Shown: in pieces, positions 23,794 to 37,068 of the stretch
Numbering within the stretch: position 1 is the stretch's first letter
Layout of the letters: the number at the start of each line of letters is the position of its first letter
Origin: Rotaria sp. Silwood1
Lineage: Eukaryota > Rotifera > Eurotatoria > Philodinida > Philodinidae
Direction: 5' to 3'
Assembly (NCBI GenBank): GCA_905250075.1
Contig: CAJNOP010000055.1
Span: forward strand, 356,820-420,819
Length of the DNA: 64,000 nt
Notes under the pieces: model-generated
Seen by the model: only the letters and a program-made list of their open reading frames with translations
Database searches by the model: none
Told to the model about the DNA's origin: nothing
Made by a program: the position numbers and the translations under genes

Positions 23794-25912
23794 CACAGAA
23801 TATTATGACATGGGCTATAAAATCTAAAATTAGTCGAATGGAACGCGATGACTTTTCTCAAAACAATCTATGGGATAAAATTGTATTTAGTAAAATTCGT
23901 CATTTATTTGGTAATCGAGTTCAACTTGTTATATCATCAAGTGCACCTCTTTCGGCTGAAGTAGCCAACTTTAATCGATCAGTATTTTCATGTCAATTCG
24001 CTGAAGGATATGGTCAAACGGAATGCATAGTTGGATGTTGGCAAATTTCGGGTGATATCCATTCGGGCGAAACAGGTATTCCAACACCAGTTAATCATAT
24101 TAAATTGATCGATATGCCAGAAAAAGATTATTATGCAAAGGATCGTGTCGGTGAGATATGCATTCGTAGTCAAGCCGTATTTAAAGGCTATTTGAATGAT
24201 GAAGTGAAAACACGCGAAACTATTGATAATGAAGGTTGGTTACATACAGGTGATATAGGACAATGGACAAAGAATGGAACCATGAAAATAATTGATCGAA
24301 AAAATTCTGTATTTAAAGTGAGTGATTGCCTTTATCAAATATGGCGAAGAAACACGTTTTTTTAACAAATCAGATTCACGATCCCATGAACACTGAGATG
24401 TCAACAGCTGAAATTCTAACAATAGATCTCATTCACTTTAATTCTATTTCCGATAACACTTTTAGTTCATTTGTTTCAGATCTTGAATTGTGACATACTA
24501 AGTAAGACGATAGAGAAATCATATAAATACAAGGCATTTACAGTAAATTTTCTACTATAGTTTCGTATATATGTATCTTTTTTGATAACATATCGCTCTG
24601 AGTAAAGATATTGAAAATACCTTCATGGTGAATAAGCCAGAATCTCTGCAGTGGTTAAAGTAGGAGGTTCCTCCATTAGTAATTTATTGTGGATACAAAT
24701 GTCTCTGTAAAAGACACATTCTCATGAATGACTGTATGTTTTTCTTGTTGATCGAAATCCAATTTATAAAAATTCTTCAATTATATATAAATTACATGAG
24801 TAATTTATAAGGCCCAGTACTAACAGAGTGAACGTAGTGGAAGGAAGATTTTCAGAACAACACGATAGTATAGAGAGGGAGAGTATTCAGAGTTCATTAT
24901 GTCATATTTTTCGTTAAATGATTAGTTTTTGCAGCAATCGCTCTCAAAGAATTTTCAAACGCTCGCAACAATTTCAAACGTCATCTCGAGGGTAGTCATA
25001 TCGTGACAAGTCATTCAAAATGTATCACTATGATCAAGTTTAGCAAATTATATTGTAAAATGAGTGATAATTATGACAAACAGTATTAGTAATGAATGTT
25101 AAAGTATATAATTAGAAAAATAAATCGTTCTTCCCACATTCCAGAATTTTACTGTACAGACACAATGGACATAATTCATTAATGCCAAAGAACTTGATAG
25201 ACATGTCCATACTTGGCTCCTTGGAGCTTGTCAAAAATGGTAATTACTATATGAAGGATCCTCATGTACGATTGAAGCAGTTCTAACGTGTTTAACATTT
25301 TGATCTCAAAATAATTGCCCTAAAATGTTTCTTATATAAATAATAATCATTTAACTGATTCCTTTAGTATGTGTTCCATTCGAATGTTGAAAAATGCATG
25401 CCAAGTAAAAAGTGATTAAAATTCTTTTCATCTTCTAAACATTTTCTCTTGTCTATTTTGTGCATGTCAAGCTTATTTAAGTATTCTTTTTCTAGTTAAG
25501 CAATGGCAAATATGTAGCGTCCGAAAAGATAGAGAACATCTATATGCATAGTCGATTTATCTTCCAAATCTACGTTCATGGTGATTCGATGCAAAACTTT
25601 ATTGTCGCTCTTGTTGTTCTCGATGAAGACAGCGTTAAAAAATGGTCGGATAAAACGCACAATAGTGACCCAGTATCTATTTTATTTGAGGCAAAATCAA
25701 AACTTTGGCAAGCTGTATTCTACGACATGATACAATTGGGTCAAAGGCAACAGTTGATGCCACATGAGCAGGTCAAAGTAATGGCTATTCTCAATGAACC
25801 ATTTACCATGGAGAACGATCTCTTAACGCCAACATTTAAAATACGAAGAAAAGCTGTCGAGAAAACATACAAAAAACTCTTACAAGATCTGTATAAAAAC
25901 ATAAACGCTTGA
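23794..25912 (+). CDS. ACSL: Long-chain acyl-CoA synthetase, C-terminal half only
   Basis: Two exons, about 23794-24317 and 25496-25912 (TGA), join in phase 0 across a 1178-bp intron (GTGAGT...TTCTAG). Exon 1 carries the adenylate-forming motif FAEGYGQTE, then GEICIRSQAVFKGYL and the fatty-acyl-CoA synthetase signature GWLHTGDIGQW...IIDRK. Exon 2 resumes with LSNGKYVASEKIENIY, as expected for ACSL, and ends with LLTPTFKIRRK. Complete ACSLs (about 650-700 residues) activate long-chain fatty acids to acyl-CoA with ATP on ER or mitochondrial membranes. Here roughly the first half is missing, including the membrane anchor and the TSGTTGxPK P-loop. In its place lie telomere-like repeats that end a few bases before the exon. 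The exon edge at 23794 (TACTAG) is uncertain. Without the P-loop it should be inactive, so it is either a 5'-truncated pseudogene or an assembly break. The coding sequence present has no stops or frameshifts, so truncation would be recent. Confidence 0.8.
24318..25495 (+). other. Intron of the ACSL fragment
   Basis: Donor GTGAGTGA at 24318, acceptor TTTTTCTAG ending at 25495. AT-rich, no exon or repeat seen inside. Confidence 0.65.
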
Positions 25913-28900
25913 AAAATTCGTACTTTTGGCTGCGTATTATTGAGAGAAATCTATTATATGTAGTAGTTAGCATGCATAACTTTTATCTGATTTACAATAC
26001 ATAAATATTTGTTTTCGATATTTTTGAAATAAAAGTACTAAACCTCATTAGTATTAGTTTTCGACACCTAAATCATAGAGCTAACTAAACTTATTGACTA
26101 TCATATTCACAGCTTCAGTCGTTTGATGTATTCAAGTAGCACATTCTATTCATGGTCACATTGCCAAGGTTAATACATGCAACTGAAACCATTCTGAATT
26201 TGTTCACGTTCAGAATCACGAAATTTTTATAAAGAAGGGATGTTCACAGAGGGCACTTTTACTATAGATATTTATGTTGAGCAGAGATATTGCCTCATTG
26301 TTTCGTCCATCATAGCAAGAAGCATCATTTCGGCTTGACCAAACGTTACCGAATGTTATTTTTTTTCTATCGTAACATGCGTATTCTCACTATGATAAAT
26401 ACGTACACTTTGAAAATTTTTATCATAGATTTAGATTATCGAGTTCTACTATTAGTAATAATTTTGTTCATTTTTCTTTAACTACAGCTAAGTCATTCAA
26501 AAAGTACTGAACAGTATGTGTGTTTTTCTGAAGGAATTGATCGTGTAATATTTTACTATCAGTTGAAGCGACATACAAATAAAAGTTCTGCATTGGTAAT
26601 CTAAATACTCGATTGTGTACAGCATTCGGTGACAATTCTAAATTTTTCCAAATATATGTTTATATATGAAGTAGAGCAATATGAAATGAAATATTAAGTA
26701 ATTTAAAACATTGCCGTTCTCGGATACTAGTGAAATTCCGTAACACAGTATTTCCAGACAACGAAATACAAATATTATAAAAACAAACTATGCTCAAAAT
26801 GGGTGTATTTAATAGAGCTTGTTGATTTCTATCTGTAAATGTTGTTTTTGTTACGGAACTTAGCAACATTATAGAGAAAAGCACACTATAAGCGAGTTTT
26901 GTTACGAACCTTTCTCAAACACGCAAAGAGTTTATGAATGCATTATTTTAGTTTGTAGACATCTTATATTTGTATAAAGTCTTATGTTGAAAGAACACTT
27001 CAAATTCTAGTGATTAATATCTAATTGAATATTTTTTTTCTACCGATTCATATTTATTGAAAGACATATTTCACTATAGATATTTAAGATCTTCAATCTA
27101 ATACGTTGTCGTTTAAGATCATTTCTACTGAACTTATTTGCAGAGACTTATGTGCTGGAGAAAAGTATTCAGGATTTTTAACATTTTGATCTAATATCTT
27201 ATTGTATAATCTTTATTTAATACATAAAAACGTTTATCTGAATGTTTAAAATATATCTAACTTTGATTAAAAAACATTGTAAAAAGAAAAAAAAATATTA
27301 CAAAAATCCATTTAATTCACACACATAAGTTTACAAAACAAAAAGGTGTATTTAATTATCTAGCATAAAGTAAATGGAAGGACGAAAAGTTTCAGTTGCA
27401 AAGAAATTAATACAAAAATATTCATGAATTAGTAACAATTTAATTTAATCAGAAATAAAGCAAAGTCGATTGAAATAATGGACAGGAAGAGAATAATAAT
27501 TATAAATCATCTGGCAAAGTAGAAGTAATCCAGCGTTAAAATCAAAACCTTTCTAGATTACTCTGGAACTAATACTTTGGAGACGATCGTAAAAGGAAAA
27601 AATCATTTCATTTCAAGAGTCCATTAACGCTGAAACTTAGGCATCCTTTAGTCTGTCATTTTTCATCAAAATTTTCATCTCTGAAAAGTTAAAGCTTACA
27701 TAGCTCCTATTTTTTCAAAAACTCTTATTTGATTGTGAGTCTTTTCTTTCAAAAAAGGAACAATATGTTTCGTAAATGTAGCAAACTATTTGAAAAAATT
27801 TCATCTCATTCTTTATTTAGTTTAGTTTATTTCTCTTCTTTATTGTTTTGAAATCTTTAATGGTATTCGATAACAAGTGTCTTTACTTTTAAAAATCTGT
27901 TTCATATCTTCTATGCTTAAAAATCATATGAGAATGTTTTCTACAAATAAATTACAAGCAATTGAAGGATTTTTGATTATGTAAATAAATTAATGATGTT
28001 GCTATTGTTTTAGTCGAGAGCTTGAGGAAAGATATTCAGAATTGTCATTTTTTTCTGAGCTTAAGATTATAAATTTCGGAAATAGAGCTTGCCAAGATCT
28101 TAGGTAGAGATCAATCTAATACGATTCAGAAATATAAGAATAAAATATCTTTGCAAGATTTTGACCAGATCTTGGTTACAAGATGTTTCATTAGGGTTAG
28201 TTACTATATGGTGTTCCTATCATCTTAGTTTACCACAAACCTTAATTAATAATAGATACTAAATACATTTCGTTTTGCTCGTCTCTAATATAGACTTTAT
28301 TTTTTATGTTTATATAATTGAATCCGATATAATTGCTCTTAATGTCTCGCCTATCCTAATGGAAATGTTTATTTTCTTATTCAGTTCGAGATAGTTGTCC
28401 ATTGTCTTGTCATTCCTTAAACGAGAAGGTGTGAAGTGAATGAACAAATAGACAGACCTACATGGACTCACGCCTCACATTCAAATTCAACCACACATCA
28501 ATATCTACGTCATGATTTTGTTGAATTTAACGCTGATGGCGAATATCCGTTTACTTTTGCGTAGTGTGAATTTTATACTTGTTTAAAATGTAACTTACAG
28601 AAAAAAACATGAAATTCCCTAATGGATAGTATGGTGAAGTTTTTTCAATGATTAATAAACATTACTTAGATACAGTAGAGGTTTTGAGAGCTCCTAAGAA
28701 TCGTATACTTTCACAAGGAATATTTTGTGGCATAGCGCTTCAGATCGTAGAAACATGGAACAGTTTTAAGCAGTTTGGAAAAACTTCCATTTTTCTGAAA
28801 TTCCATAACGGCGCATATTTTGATAATTAATCTGATAAGACCAGACTCAAGCAATTAAAATTTTTATTGGTAGTAGAACTCGATGACCCTTAGCTTGAGT

Positions 28901-29447
28901 AAAAATATCAGCATGTTAACGTTTCACATTGTAGATATGTGATCAAAGAAAAAAGAGAAAACGAATGAAATTCCAGAACTATTGATCATGATGCTCTTCC
29001 GAGTATAAAAAGGCGTGCAGTTCGACGAATAGTTGAGCCAATGAGCATCAAAAGTGTGATATTTTAGAGTTTTTGCTACATATTGCTAATATGTTTGTTT
29101 GGTTGAGCATTCCGTTCTTTGTTTTTTCACTTTTATTATTTTAACAAGCACAAAACGCATTGAAATACATGATTGAAATGTTCAAAATAGAACTAATATA
29201 TTGACTTACAACTAAGTGAGAGAGAAACAGCAGAGATTTCAGTCTAGAAATGTCACGAAATCTAGAAGTTCATGACATCTTTCGAAGTTTCTTGAGGTCT
29301 CATGAAGTGTTGAAATCTGCTGTTTCCTTCTCGTAACTAAAGCATACATATAGACTATGGCACTAATAATATTTATTTCTGTAAATGATTACTTTTGTTC
29401 ATTGTTTATTTGAATTTCTTGCATCGCTATATGTTGGTAGTTCAGGT
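25913..29447. other. Gene desert, no supported gene
   Basis: About 3.5 kb between the 3' ends of the ACSL fragment (+) and the GPCR (-). Frames are below 75 codons with no recognisable motif, and no RNA genes or long repeats were seen. Confidence 0.5.
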
Positions 29448-31759
29448 TTAAGATATAACAGCAATGTTGTGTAATTGTGCTTTAGTCAAATTTGGACTCG
29501 GTTCCAATCGTGCACCATAATCTTTATTCGGTGAATTAATTAAAATTGATGGTATCACCGGATTGATTTGTCTGTTTTGTCTTTGTGAAGAGAAAATTGA
29601 TGCCGAACCCATAATGTTCCATAATTCTGACCGAAAAGTAGGCGACGACAATGTATACAAATAAAAAGCGAATACAGGAAAAACGTACATCATTAATTCA
29701 GCAAGAAAAGCAATCATTCGATCGACAGCAAGAGAATTCATACTTCTATTAGGAATAGTGCTTACTATCGCATTATATGTTACGTTTCCCATTTGAGGTG
29801 TCATAAGTATAACATAGCAAATAATTTGTACGTACAATATAGCTGCTACTTGAGTATCCATTGATTCTTTACGTTTTTGTTGATCAACAAGGAATCGGAT
29901 GGTAACCTTCTGAATTCTTTTTTGCTTTTTAATGTAAAGATTACGACGTATAAGAATAGCTGTTATAACCATGATTGTAGTTGGGAGTATACCACCACCG
30001 AGAAGAACATATATGGTGTGATAGAATGCAGCTGCTGAGTTACTTACGATAGCGCACAAAGTTCCCTTGATCTCATAGAATATTAGGCGATGAGTAGCCA
30101 CAATCACCCAAAAGAAAATAATTCCAATGATGCAATAATAGGCGATGCGTACTTGTGCAAATGCTCTTATACGTGGATTACTCGAACTCGTTGCATACCG
30201 ATCGATGCAAGCAAACGAAATAAACCATCTCGATATCATTAAAGATATTTGAAGAAAATAGCCACGAACCTTGCAAAATACAACCGAGGTTGCCAATGGA
30301 TCAGGGTGGTTAAGACTGTAGATTACTGGTACAACACCTATACCCAAGCTTACCAGATTGTTAAGAGATGTTGCTAAAAAATCTATTAGAAAGAAACAAG
30401 GTTTCGTTTTTGCAAATCAAATATGTAAAAATCAAAAAACAGACTATTTCGTTCTTTTTTTTTCACAAATTTGTTTTACTAAAATATCAACACTATTTCT
30501 AACAAGATATTGATAATAATCGCCTTAATAGTTTTATTCTAACATAGTCTTGATGCTATTTTATTTCGTCTACACAAAGGTTTTAGACTATTTGAGACAT
30601 GCAGGATCAAAGTTCTTCATCAGAGAATGGAAATAACATTCTTCGAATGCTTCAAAAGTGACGTACTACTGGAATAAATATTCATACAACCATATATATC
30701 TTGACGGCAACCTTATTTAAGTTATCAGAACTAGTCTCGCTACAATGACGTGGTTTGTTATTATCGAGAACTTTCCAAAAAGTCATAAATAAAATAGTAT
30801 GCTTTCTGTATCAGGTATGCGACACAATAAACATTGAACTGTAGAAAAATTCTAGAAACTACATAACGAAAAGTCTTTGGTGTAATCTCTGCAAGACTAG
30901 CAGGTGAAATATGGCAGAGTCACTTTAATTGTACAAGAAGACATGTTTTGCATTCTTCGTAACTCGTCAAGTAGTCAAGAGGCACTATATCCGAATGTCT
31001 ATCATAGCCTGTAACAAAGGCTATAAGATCACATTACAAAAGAAAGAGAAACCTAGCTTTTTCCTTTTTGAGATTTCAAACCAAGTTGAGCTGCATGAAT
31101 CCGATAGAATCCTATAGTTTCAAGTTTTCAAAGTTCCATATTGAATTTTCACATCTTGTCATGCTCAGTGATAGGATAAAAATACCATCAAAATATCTGT
31201 CACATATCTGTGAGCAGGTGGACACTAGATCAGAACTTGGTAGTATCACTTTTCTGACTATATATTTCAAGATGCAGTAACCTTTGTGTTTCATAAAACT
31301 CAGATATACAGTCCGTAGATCAAAATAAGATTTCTGTGTAGTCTGAAGTCATCAATTTACATGTTACGCCTCATTATTCGATGACATCGTTCGTCGATGA
31401 AAAAGATGATCTTAATCAGTTACAGATACGAAAGAGATTTATAGGAGCTACTCTTGCAAGATAATTTCTGCTAGCGTTTCTATTGAATAGAAAAAAAGAT
31501 TCAGGCATTCGATTTCATTCGAAAAAATAACGCCTTGTCGGATCAATTCAATTTTCTACTGCTTCCAACTGATTATTTAGGCATCTAAAAACATATACTT
31601 ACAAATGCAACAGGAAGTTTTACGCATGTTTCGCCGAGAAAATATAAGTAAGCTGAGTATACCACCAGGCACACCAAGTATTAACCATACTGAATAGACA
31701 GTGCGTACAATTTGTTTTTCAATGTCAATGAGCGTGTTGTTCAGCAATAATGGAGACAT
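29448..31759 (-). CDS. Rhodopsin-family G protein-coupled receptor
   Basis: Two exons, 31603-31759 and 29448-30382, join with phase 1 (codon split T/AT) across a 1220-bp intron. The product is 363 residues. Seven hydrophobic helices can be traced. TM1 is near residues 19-41 (VYSVWLILGVPGGILSLLIF) and TM2 starts IYFLATSLNNLVSLG. Cys89 (FCKVRGYF) at the top of TM3 and the loop-2 Cys (GTLCAIVSN) can form the usual disulphide. Asp113-Arg114-Tyr115 (CIDRY) is the DRY motif at the end of TM3. TM7 lacks a classic NPxxY and reads FPVFAFYLYTLSSPTFR. An NNT sequon lies in the short N-terminus. These traits match the large bdelloid class A receptors, often peptide-receptor-like. It should sit in the plasma membrane and couple to a G protein. 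The ligand is unknown. Confidence 0.85.
30383..31602 (-). other. Intron of the GPCR gene
   Basis: Donor GTAAGTATA and acceptor TTTCTTTCTAATAG on the minus strand. No coding exon or RNA gene is seen in the 1220 bp. Confidence 0.65.
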
Positions 31760-34700
31760 AGTAATATAACGATAGAATATCTTTCAGTATTTGCTTTAGT
31801 GATTCTTAAGATTAGCAAATCAGACAATGTCAACGACTGGTGATTGCTTGTCTCTTAATAGTAAAATTAGATACCAAATAGAATCTATAATTGTATGATG
31901 CCACAAGAACAAGCTATTAATGATTCATTACTAAAACTTATCTGATTTTATCGCTGCACTGACAGTGATTTTGACAAAACTGAACTTTATTTCTAAGAGA
32001 ATTCAGAGAATCTCATGTTACAATAAAAGTATGATATATATCGAACAGTGAAGTATGAAAATTTTAAAAAACCTTGACGATGACAATAGCACCATATGCT
32101 AAAAAAACAAGATTTTAGACAAACATATTTAAGCGTCCTAATCGTGGGTTCTGTGTGAGCGCTTTCAGATCCATTTATAAACACTATAGAAAGTCACTTT
32201 CATGATAAAAGTTGCAGAAACATGATGAAAAAAGCTAACTTTTGCATTCTGAAAATGTAAAAATTTTTTTTTTCACAATAATTTGAAAAATCTTTTGCAA
32301 ATAAAAATGACTTTTCTATACGCAGTGCAAATCAAAAATACTGTGACAACGTTTTATACGTCTTCCCAATGAAAAAGTTGGTTTTTTAAGTGTCTTTAGG
32401 GTAATATTAGAGCAAAAGTAGTGCTGGTTTCGGTGTTTTCTGAATGGACATGAAATGCTTCAGGAAGAACTACGATTAGGATGTTTAGACGCGTTTTCAG
32501 AAATTCGTGTGTGTCTGAATCAATATTAGATAGAAAACTTCTTGTTTCACCTCATAAATGGAGCTATCTTCAGGATACAAATATCTATCAATAGTACGAT
32601 GTCAAAATAAAACATTGAGAATATCAGTCTTATCAACTTTGTTCGTGCAGATTAGGGTTGGCGCAGCATTGCTGAGTATGAGTACATAGAAGAACGCAAA
32701 TACCAATAAAATTGACATTATTTGTTTCTAGATTCACTTTAAGATCGAGTTCTAATTTGTCCTAATCTCATACTGTGAGATGAAACCTTTTCCAGTGAAA
32801 TGTTTATCTGCTAATATCCTTGGTTGCTGATAATCGATTATTCTTACTATGGGAGTGTACGAGACATGATTTAAACACGATAAACAACGTAATTTTTTCA
32901 TGAAATAACACTTGAATCTATAGCAAGCTCGTACTTCCTCTTACTACGAGAGTAATTGCAAACTTTACTCCTCACGTGATGTCTTGTCTTAGTAAAGGAG
33001 CCCTAGATGAAGAATGGTTTGACTGTCTGACAACTCACTTTGGAAATATCGGAGTTTGACCGAGTTTTTCAACAAAAATTCTTAAAAATCTCAGATCGTC
33101 ATAAAACCGGATATCCAATCAAAGCTTTACGGAAATAAGTCTCTAAATGAAGTGGAGTCAATTAAAAAAATTTCCTATCACTATTTTGTTGCCTCTTATT
33201 TTGGAATATGATCATAAAAAGTCTTATCCTCAATCATTACACAACAAAATGTTTCAGTTTTGACACATGTTGAGGCATGCTCACATATGTAAATTTGTCA
33301 CGATTATCTGATCTCATTAAGAGATTTTTGTCAAAAGTTTTAAAAGAGCTGCGCACCATCAAATGACTAAATAGTTCCTTGGTTAGTATTGACGAACCCT
33401 GTAATCTTGTGCATGCTCACTAAACGTTTAGTATCGAAATCAAAATAAAATAGTTTTGAGATCACTCGAACAGATAAGCTTTGTTTCTAGGTACTATGCC
33501 AAAATACTTGTTGATACTGGTCTATCTCTGTCACACGAAACGCTTTTCTCTCTGTAGAGCATTTTCTTAGACTTAGAGAAATATCTATCACACAATTTTG
33601 CTTATCTGAATGAAAAGTATCTAATTGGGGTTTGCAGCATTAGTATATCGTTTGAGTCAAAGTAACCATAGATATCAAAGATGCAGAAAGAGAGTGACAC
33701 ATAAATGACAAATCATACAATAAAAAGCTTCGAATAAATATACGAGATAAACAAGAATAATGAAGTAGAAATGTTGCATGATGAATAGTAATTTAAGACA
33801 GGGAAGTGCATTAAACAGAATTTCTTATCGTGTATGTTTCGTTTTTCACTCAATTTTCTGACGACAGCAGATAGAGAAAATCTTTTTCATTGTATTATGC
33901 ATCTCAGAGATAATAACTGAACACACAACTATTGTAACACTAATATTATGAAGTTTTGATATTAATTCAAGCGAAGGTTCGCTTCCTCTATAATTAAATC
34001 AACGCCTCTGCATATGCCAAACTGCGAAGTCACACATATTCTATTTAGTTAACATTTTTAAAAGACATTTATTACTGTTGTTTTACTTCACTAAACATAA
34101 ATATGTTTGTCACGCAAGATCAGCATATTCAAGATGAAAAAAAAAATGTTTGACTATTAATACCGACCCAATGCCATCAGCGTTCACACGACATTTAACA
34201 CCTGGTTGCTCACAAATATCATACTGGAATGTTTGAATTACTAACACTTTCATCTATACAAAGATCGTGGAAAGATTCTTCGTTAAGTAAATCGGCTATA
34301 TTGCAATTGCCCATTCACTCAGTGCAGAATCCGTTAAAATTTTTTTCTAAGATGTAAAAGGTGAGGAGGAGGTGGATAACGGTGTAATTTCAAATAGCAT
34401 CTCTAGCAAATTTTGTAACAAAACAAAACATCTCGAAAATGAACTTTATCAATAGTAACTAGTGATTGGTAATAACGATTTTTCAATGTCGAACTTAGAA
34501 AGTTTCTAGAAATTTTCAAAATATGGCTGTTATTTACTATCAGTAATGGGTTACCAGATAAGATAGGGATCTTTCCAAAGAAACTTGTAAATAAATCGTT
34601 GTGGTAACTATACAGTATGACTTAAGCATCACATATAAGGTGATCATGTTTATTTCTATTGGCTATCCATCATCTTCTTCATGGAAATGTGAATGATGAT

Positions 34701-35530
34701 ATGTTACCATAAGAATAGAAAGGATAGTGCTGCGCTTATTTCTATTTACTGTAGGTTGCATGATCCTTTGCAGTTGCTTTTTATTTTCGTTAGTGCGACA
34801 CATGCGACACATTCTTAACACGTGGTTTGAATCTATTTTTCGGTACGATGATTTTTTTTTAAAATTCGAATAGTTACTATTTTTCCAGTTAATTTCAAAT
34901 AGTAGCACCTATTCTTGGAGCTCAAGACGGTAGATTTTAAGATCTACCTGTCTCGAGACTATTTGATCTCGATCAGACTACTTCGAGGCAGTCCATTCTC
35001 GATCATCTAGCGACTTCTCGACATGTTCTCGAATAACAAATGGTCGAGATATAATTTAGAAAAAAAAGGCATACAAAAATGTATAAGTCAAGTACGTCCA
35101 ATAGGCTCGATTATATTCAGCTGCACTTGAGAAACAAAACGGTGAATGAACGATTGACATATAGGCTATGACAAATCCATAATGCGATACATTTTTGTAC
35201 GACACATATATACAGCACATTTTATTTTAGTGTGTAGTTGCGATGAGTGATGTAAATAACTGGTTACATGAGATATATATCGAATGGTAAAAATCGGAAA
35301 CGAAGACGAAGATAGAAATGAACTCGAGCAGGGAATAGAAAAAACTAGTGCTTTCTTAAGATGCTTGAGATTGGACCGTGATATAAGATAAGAAAGAAAA
35401 TATAAATGGTAAAAGAGCAGAACAAAAACGAATAAGAAACAAATAGCGAACACGCGTTCACTAAGGACAATGGTAAATAAACATGTATAGGGTCAGATCG
35501 GGTAAATATACATTAAAAATTGCATGAGTT
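31760..35530. other. Gene desert upstream of the GPCR
   Basis: About 3.8 kb. No exon is supported. Within it, 34945-35050 holds a cluster of TCTCGA-type hexamers, listed separately. The remainder is AT-rich without visible structure. Confidence 0.5.
34945..35050. repeat. Cluster of TCTCGA / ATCTCGAT motifs
   Basis: CTCGA-containing words recur at roughly 15-25 base intervals: TGTCTCGAGA, GATCTCGATC, ACTTCGAGGC, ATTCTCGATC, CTTCTCGACA, GTTCTCGAAT and GGTCGAGAT. This could be a decayed short tandem repeat or a cluster of binding sites. There is no gene next to it. Confidence 0.3.
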
Positions 35531-35610
35531 GCCTAATTCGAGTTCGAACATAAATGGACAGCTAAATGATTATTATAACTTCGAAAATAAACGAAAAAAA
35601 AATGCTTTCA

Positions 35611-35719
35611 TGTTAAAATAGGAAAAAAAGCAAAAGATAAATTTTAAACAATTTATAATTTATCAATTTCGAAGGGAGTCATGTTAAAGTAGCAAAAAAA
35701 GCAAAAGAGAAAATTTTAT
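35611..35719 (+). repeat. Tandem sub-repeat inside the left TIR
   Basis: CATGTTAAAATAGGAAAAAA at 35611 is repeated as CATGTTAAAGTAGCAAAAAA at about 35681. Each is followed by AGCAAAAGA and an A/T tail. The right TIR has a matching double block in reverse orientation, so the duplication predates or accompanies the inverted pair. Confidence 0.6.
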
Positions 35720-35849
35720 ATAGGGTTCAATATGGAATTCGAAGGCATTCCAATCGGAAAACAGAAGAATTGAAACCATTTAAAATATTTGTACCATAAA
35801 GATGAATATTGAGTAAAAATTTCTAATCGAAGATCTTGTAGTGGAAGAT

Positions 35850-37068
35850 TGATATGTCAGAAGAATCACTTGATGTCTGGCAGTCATCAGTTGGGTTGAT
35901 ATCAGCATTATCTGTAGTGTAATCGGCGTGACCTGAAGTGCTATCAGTTTCTTGTAAAATGCTACTAGCATATAGTGAGGATAGTACGGGTCACCTAAGC
36001 GGCTAATGGCACTGCCTGAGATATTTGTAGCGTCCCCTTATATGCTGTGCTTTTCAGATTGAATCGTACCAAGTTCTTCTTAAATGCGACAAGTGTCACT
36101 CTTGCGGCTTCAATGATAGCGAATGATGTTGCCAGCGCTACCTGAGATTCAACAAGCGTTGCGAGGAATGTTTCAGTTACATTTTGGAACATCTCAGTAG
36201 GCCTTGTTTTATAGCCCACTGGAGCATAGTTGGATCGTGTAGATGGCAAGGAAAAATAAACGGAACACAGTAGTTGTAGCTAGGCATTTTCTTACTCTAA
36301 TTTGAATTATACTAGGGCTATTTTTGAGCGGACAAATGTGTTATCGAACGGATCAAAACGACATGTCATCGCGCAACTGATCTGTTGTTGCAGCGTCGAT
36401 TCATCTGTGTGTGAAGTGCACTCCGAAGAGCTTCGACCGATGCCTGCCTGTGTGCGCTTAGGACTCATAGTTTGTTACTTTTGAACCATGTTTGCTAAAA
36501 CGTTTTCGAAGCCATTTCACCATGCATCCCATTCGCTCCCAGATGTTACATTGTTGTGACTACTGAAGCGCTTCAGGCCCTTCGCCTAGTACCCCTCGTA
36601 AAGTCTGTAGCATTGTAGCACATATTTGTAACAGCGCAGGAAACGCTCCAAGTTTCAAAGTAGTCTTTGTTTCACTCAGTTGCAACATGTAGCATTCTAG
36701 ATGATATGCTTAACATCGCAATGGATTCTTGTAGCATGCAAGGTGATACTTGGATCATTCCAGATCGTCGCTGTGCTGAAAAAAGGAACATTTCTAGCGT
36801 CCTAGCTGCTACTTATAACATCCTAGATAATACTCGAGCCATTGTGAACCATACTTATAGTATTGCAGTATATATCCGTAGCATTCTTGTGACACGTGTT
36901 GAATTCGAGGAAGTATCTACAACATCCTTGGTAATACCAGTAGTTGCTGTGGTGATGGCTGCAATATCGGTGATATTACCTATAACATATAATGTGCGAC
37001 GTGTAGTGTCTCACCCGATGCGTGTGATATCTCTGACGATACCTATAGCATTTCAGAATGCTAAATAG
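35850..37068 (+). repeat. Degenerate ~20-bp repeats with TAGCATTC core
   Basis: Words such as TGTAGCATTCTAG, TGTAGCATGCAAG, TATAACATCCTAG, CGTAGCATTC and TATAGCATTTCAG recur every 18-24 bases. They are clearest at 36600-37060 and weaker back to about 35850. The ORF at 36667-37068 follows these repeats and is better explained by them than as a gene. They lie inside the long-TIR element. Confidence 0.45.

Noticed and set aside
23605-23796. Open frames on both strands rich in His/Thr/Pro or Gly/Val/Trp
   Set aside because: They are translations of the TGTGGG-type repeat and have no coding signature.
35995-36249. 84-codon frame on -, TRSNYAPVGYK... type
   Set aside because: Within the same repeat-bearing region, no recognised family; the next frame downstream is also repeat-derived.
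36667-37068. 133-codon frame on + inside the TIR element
   Set aside because: The frame follows short iterated motifs and ends with the repeat; no domain or codon pattern supports a gene.
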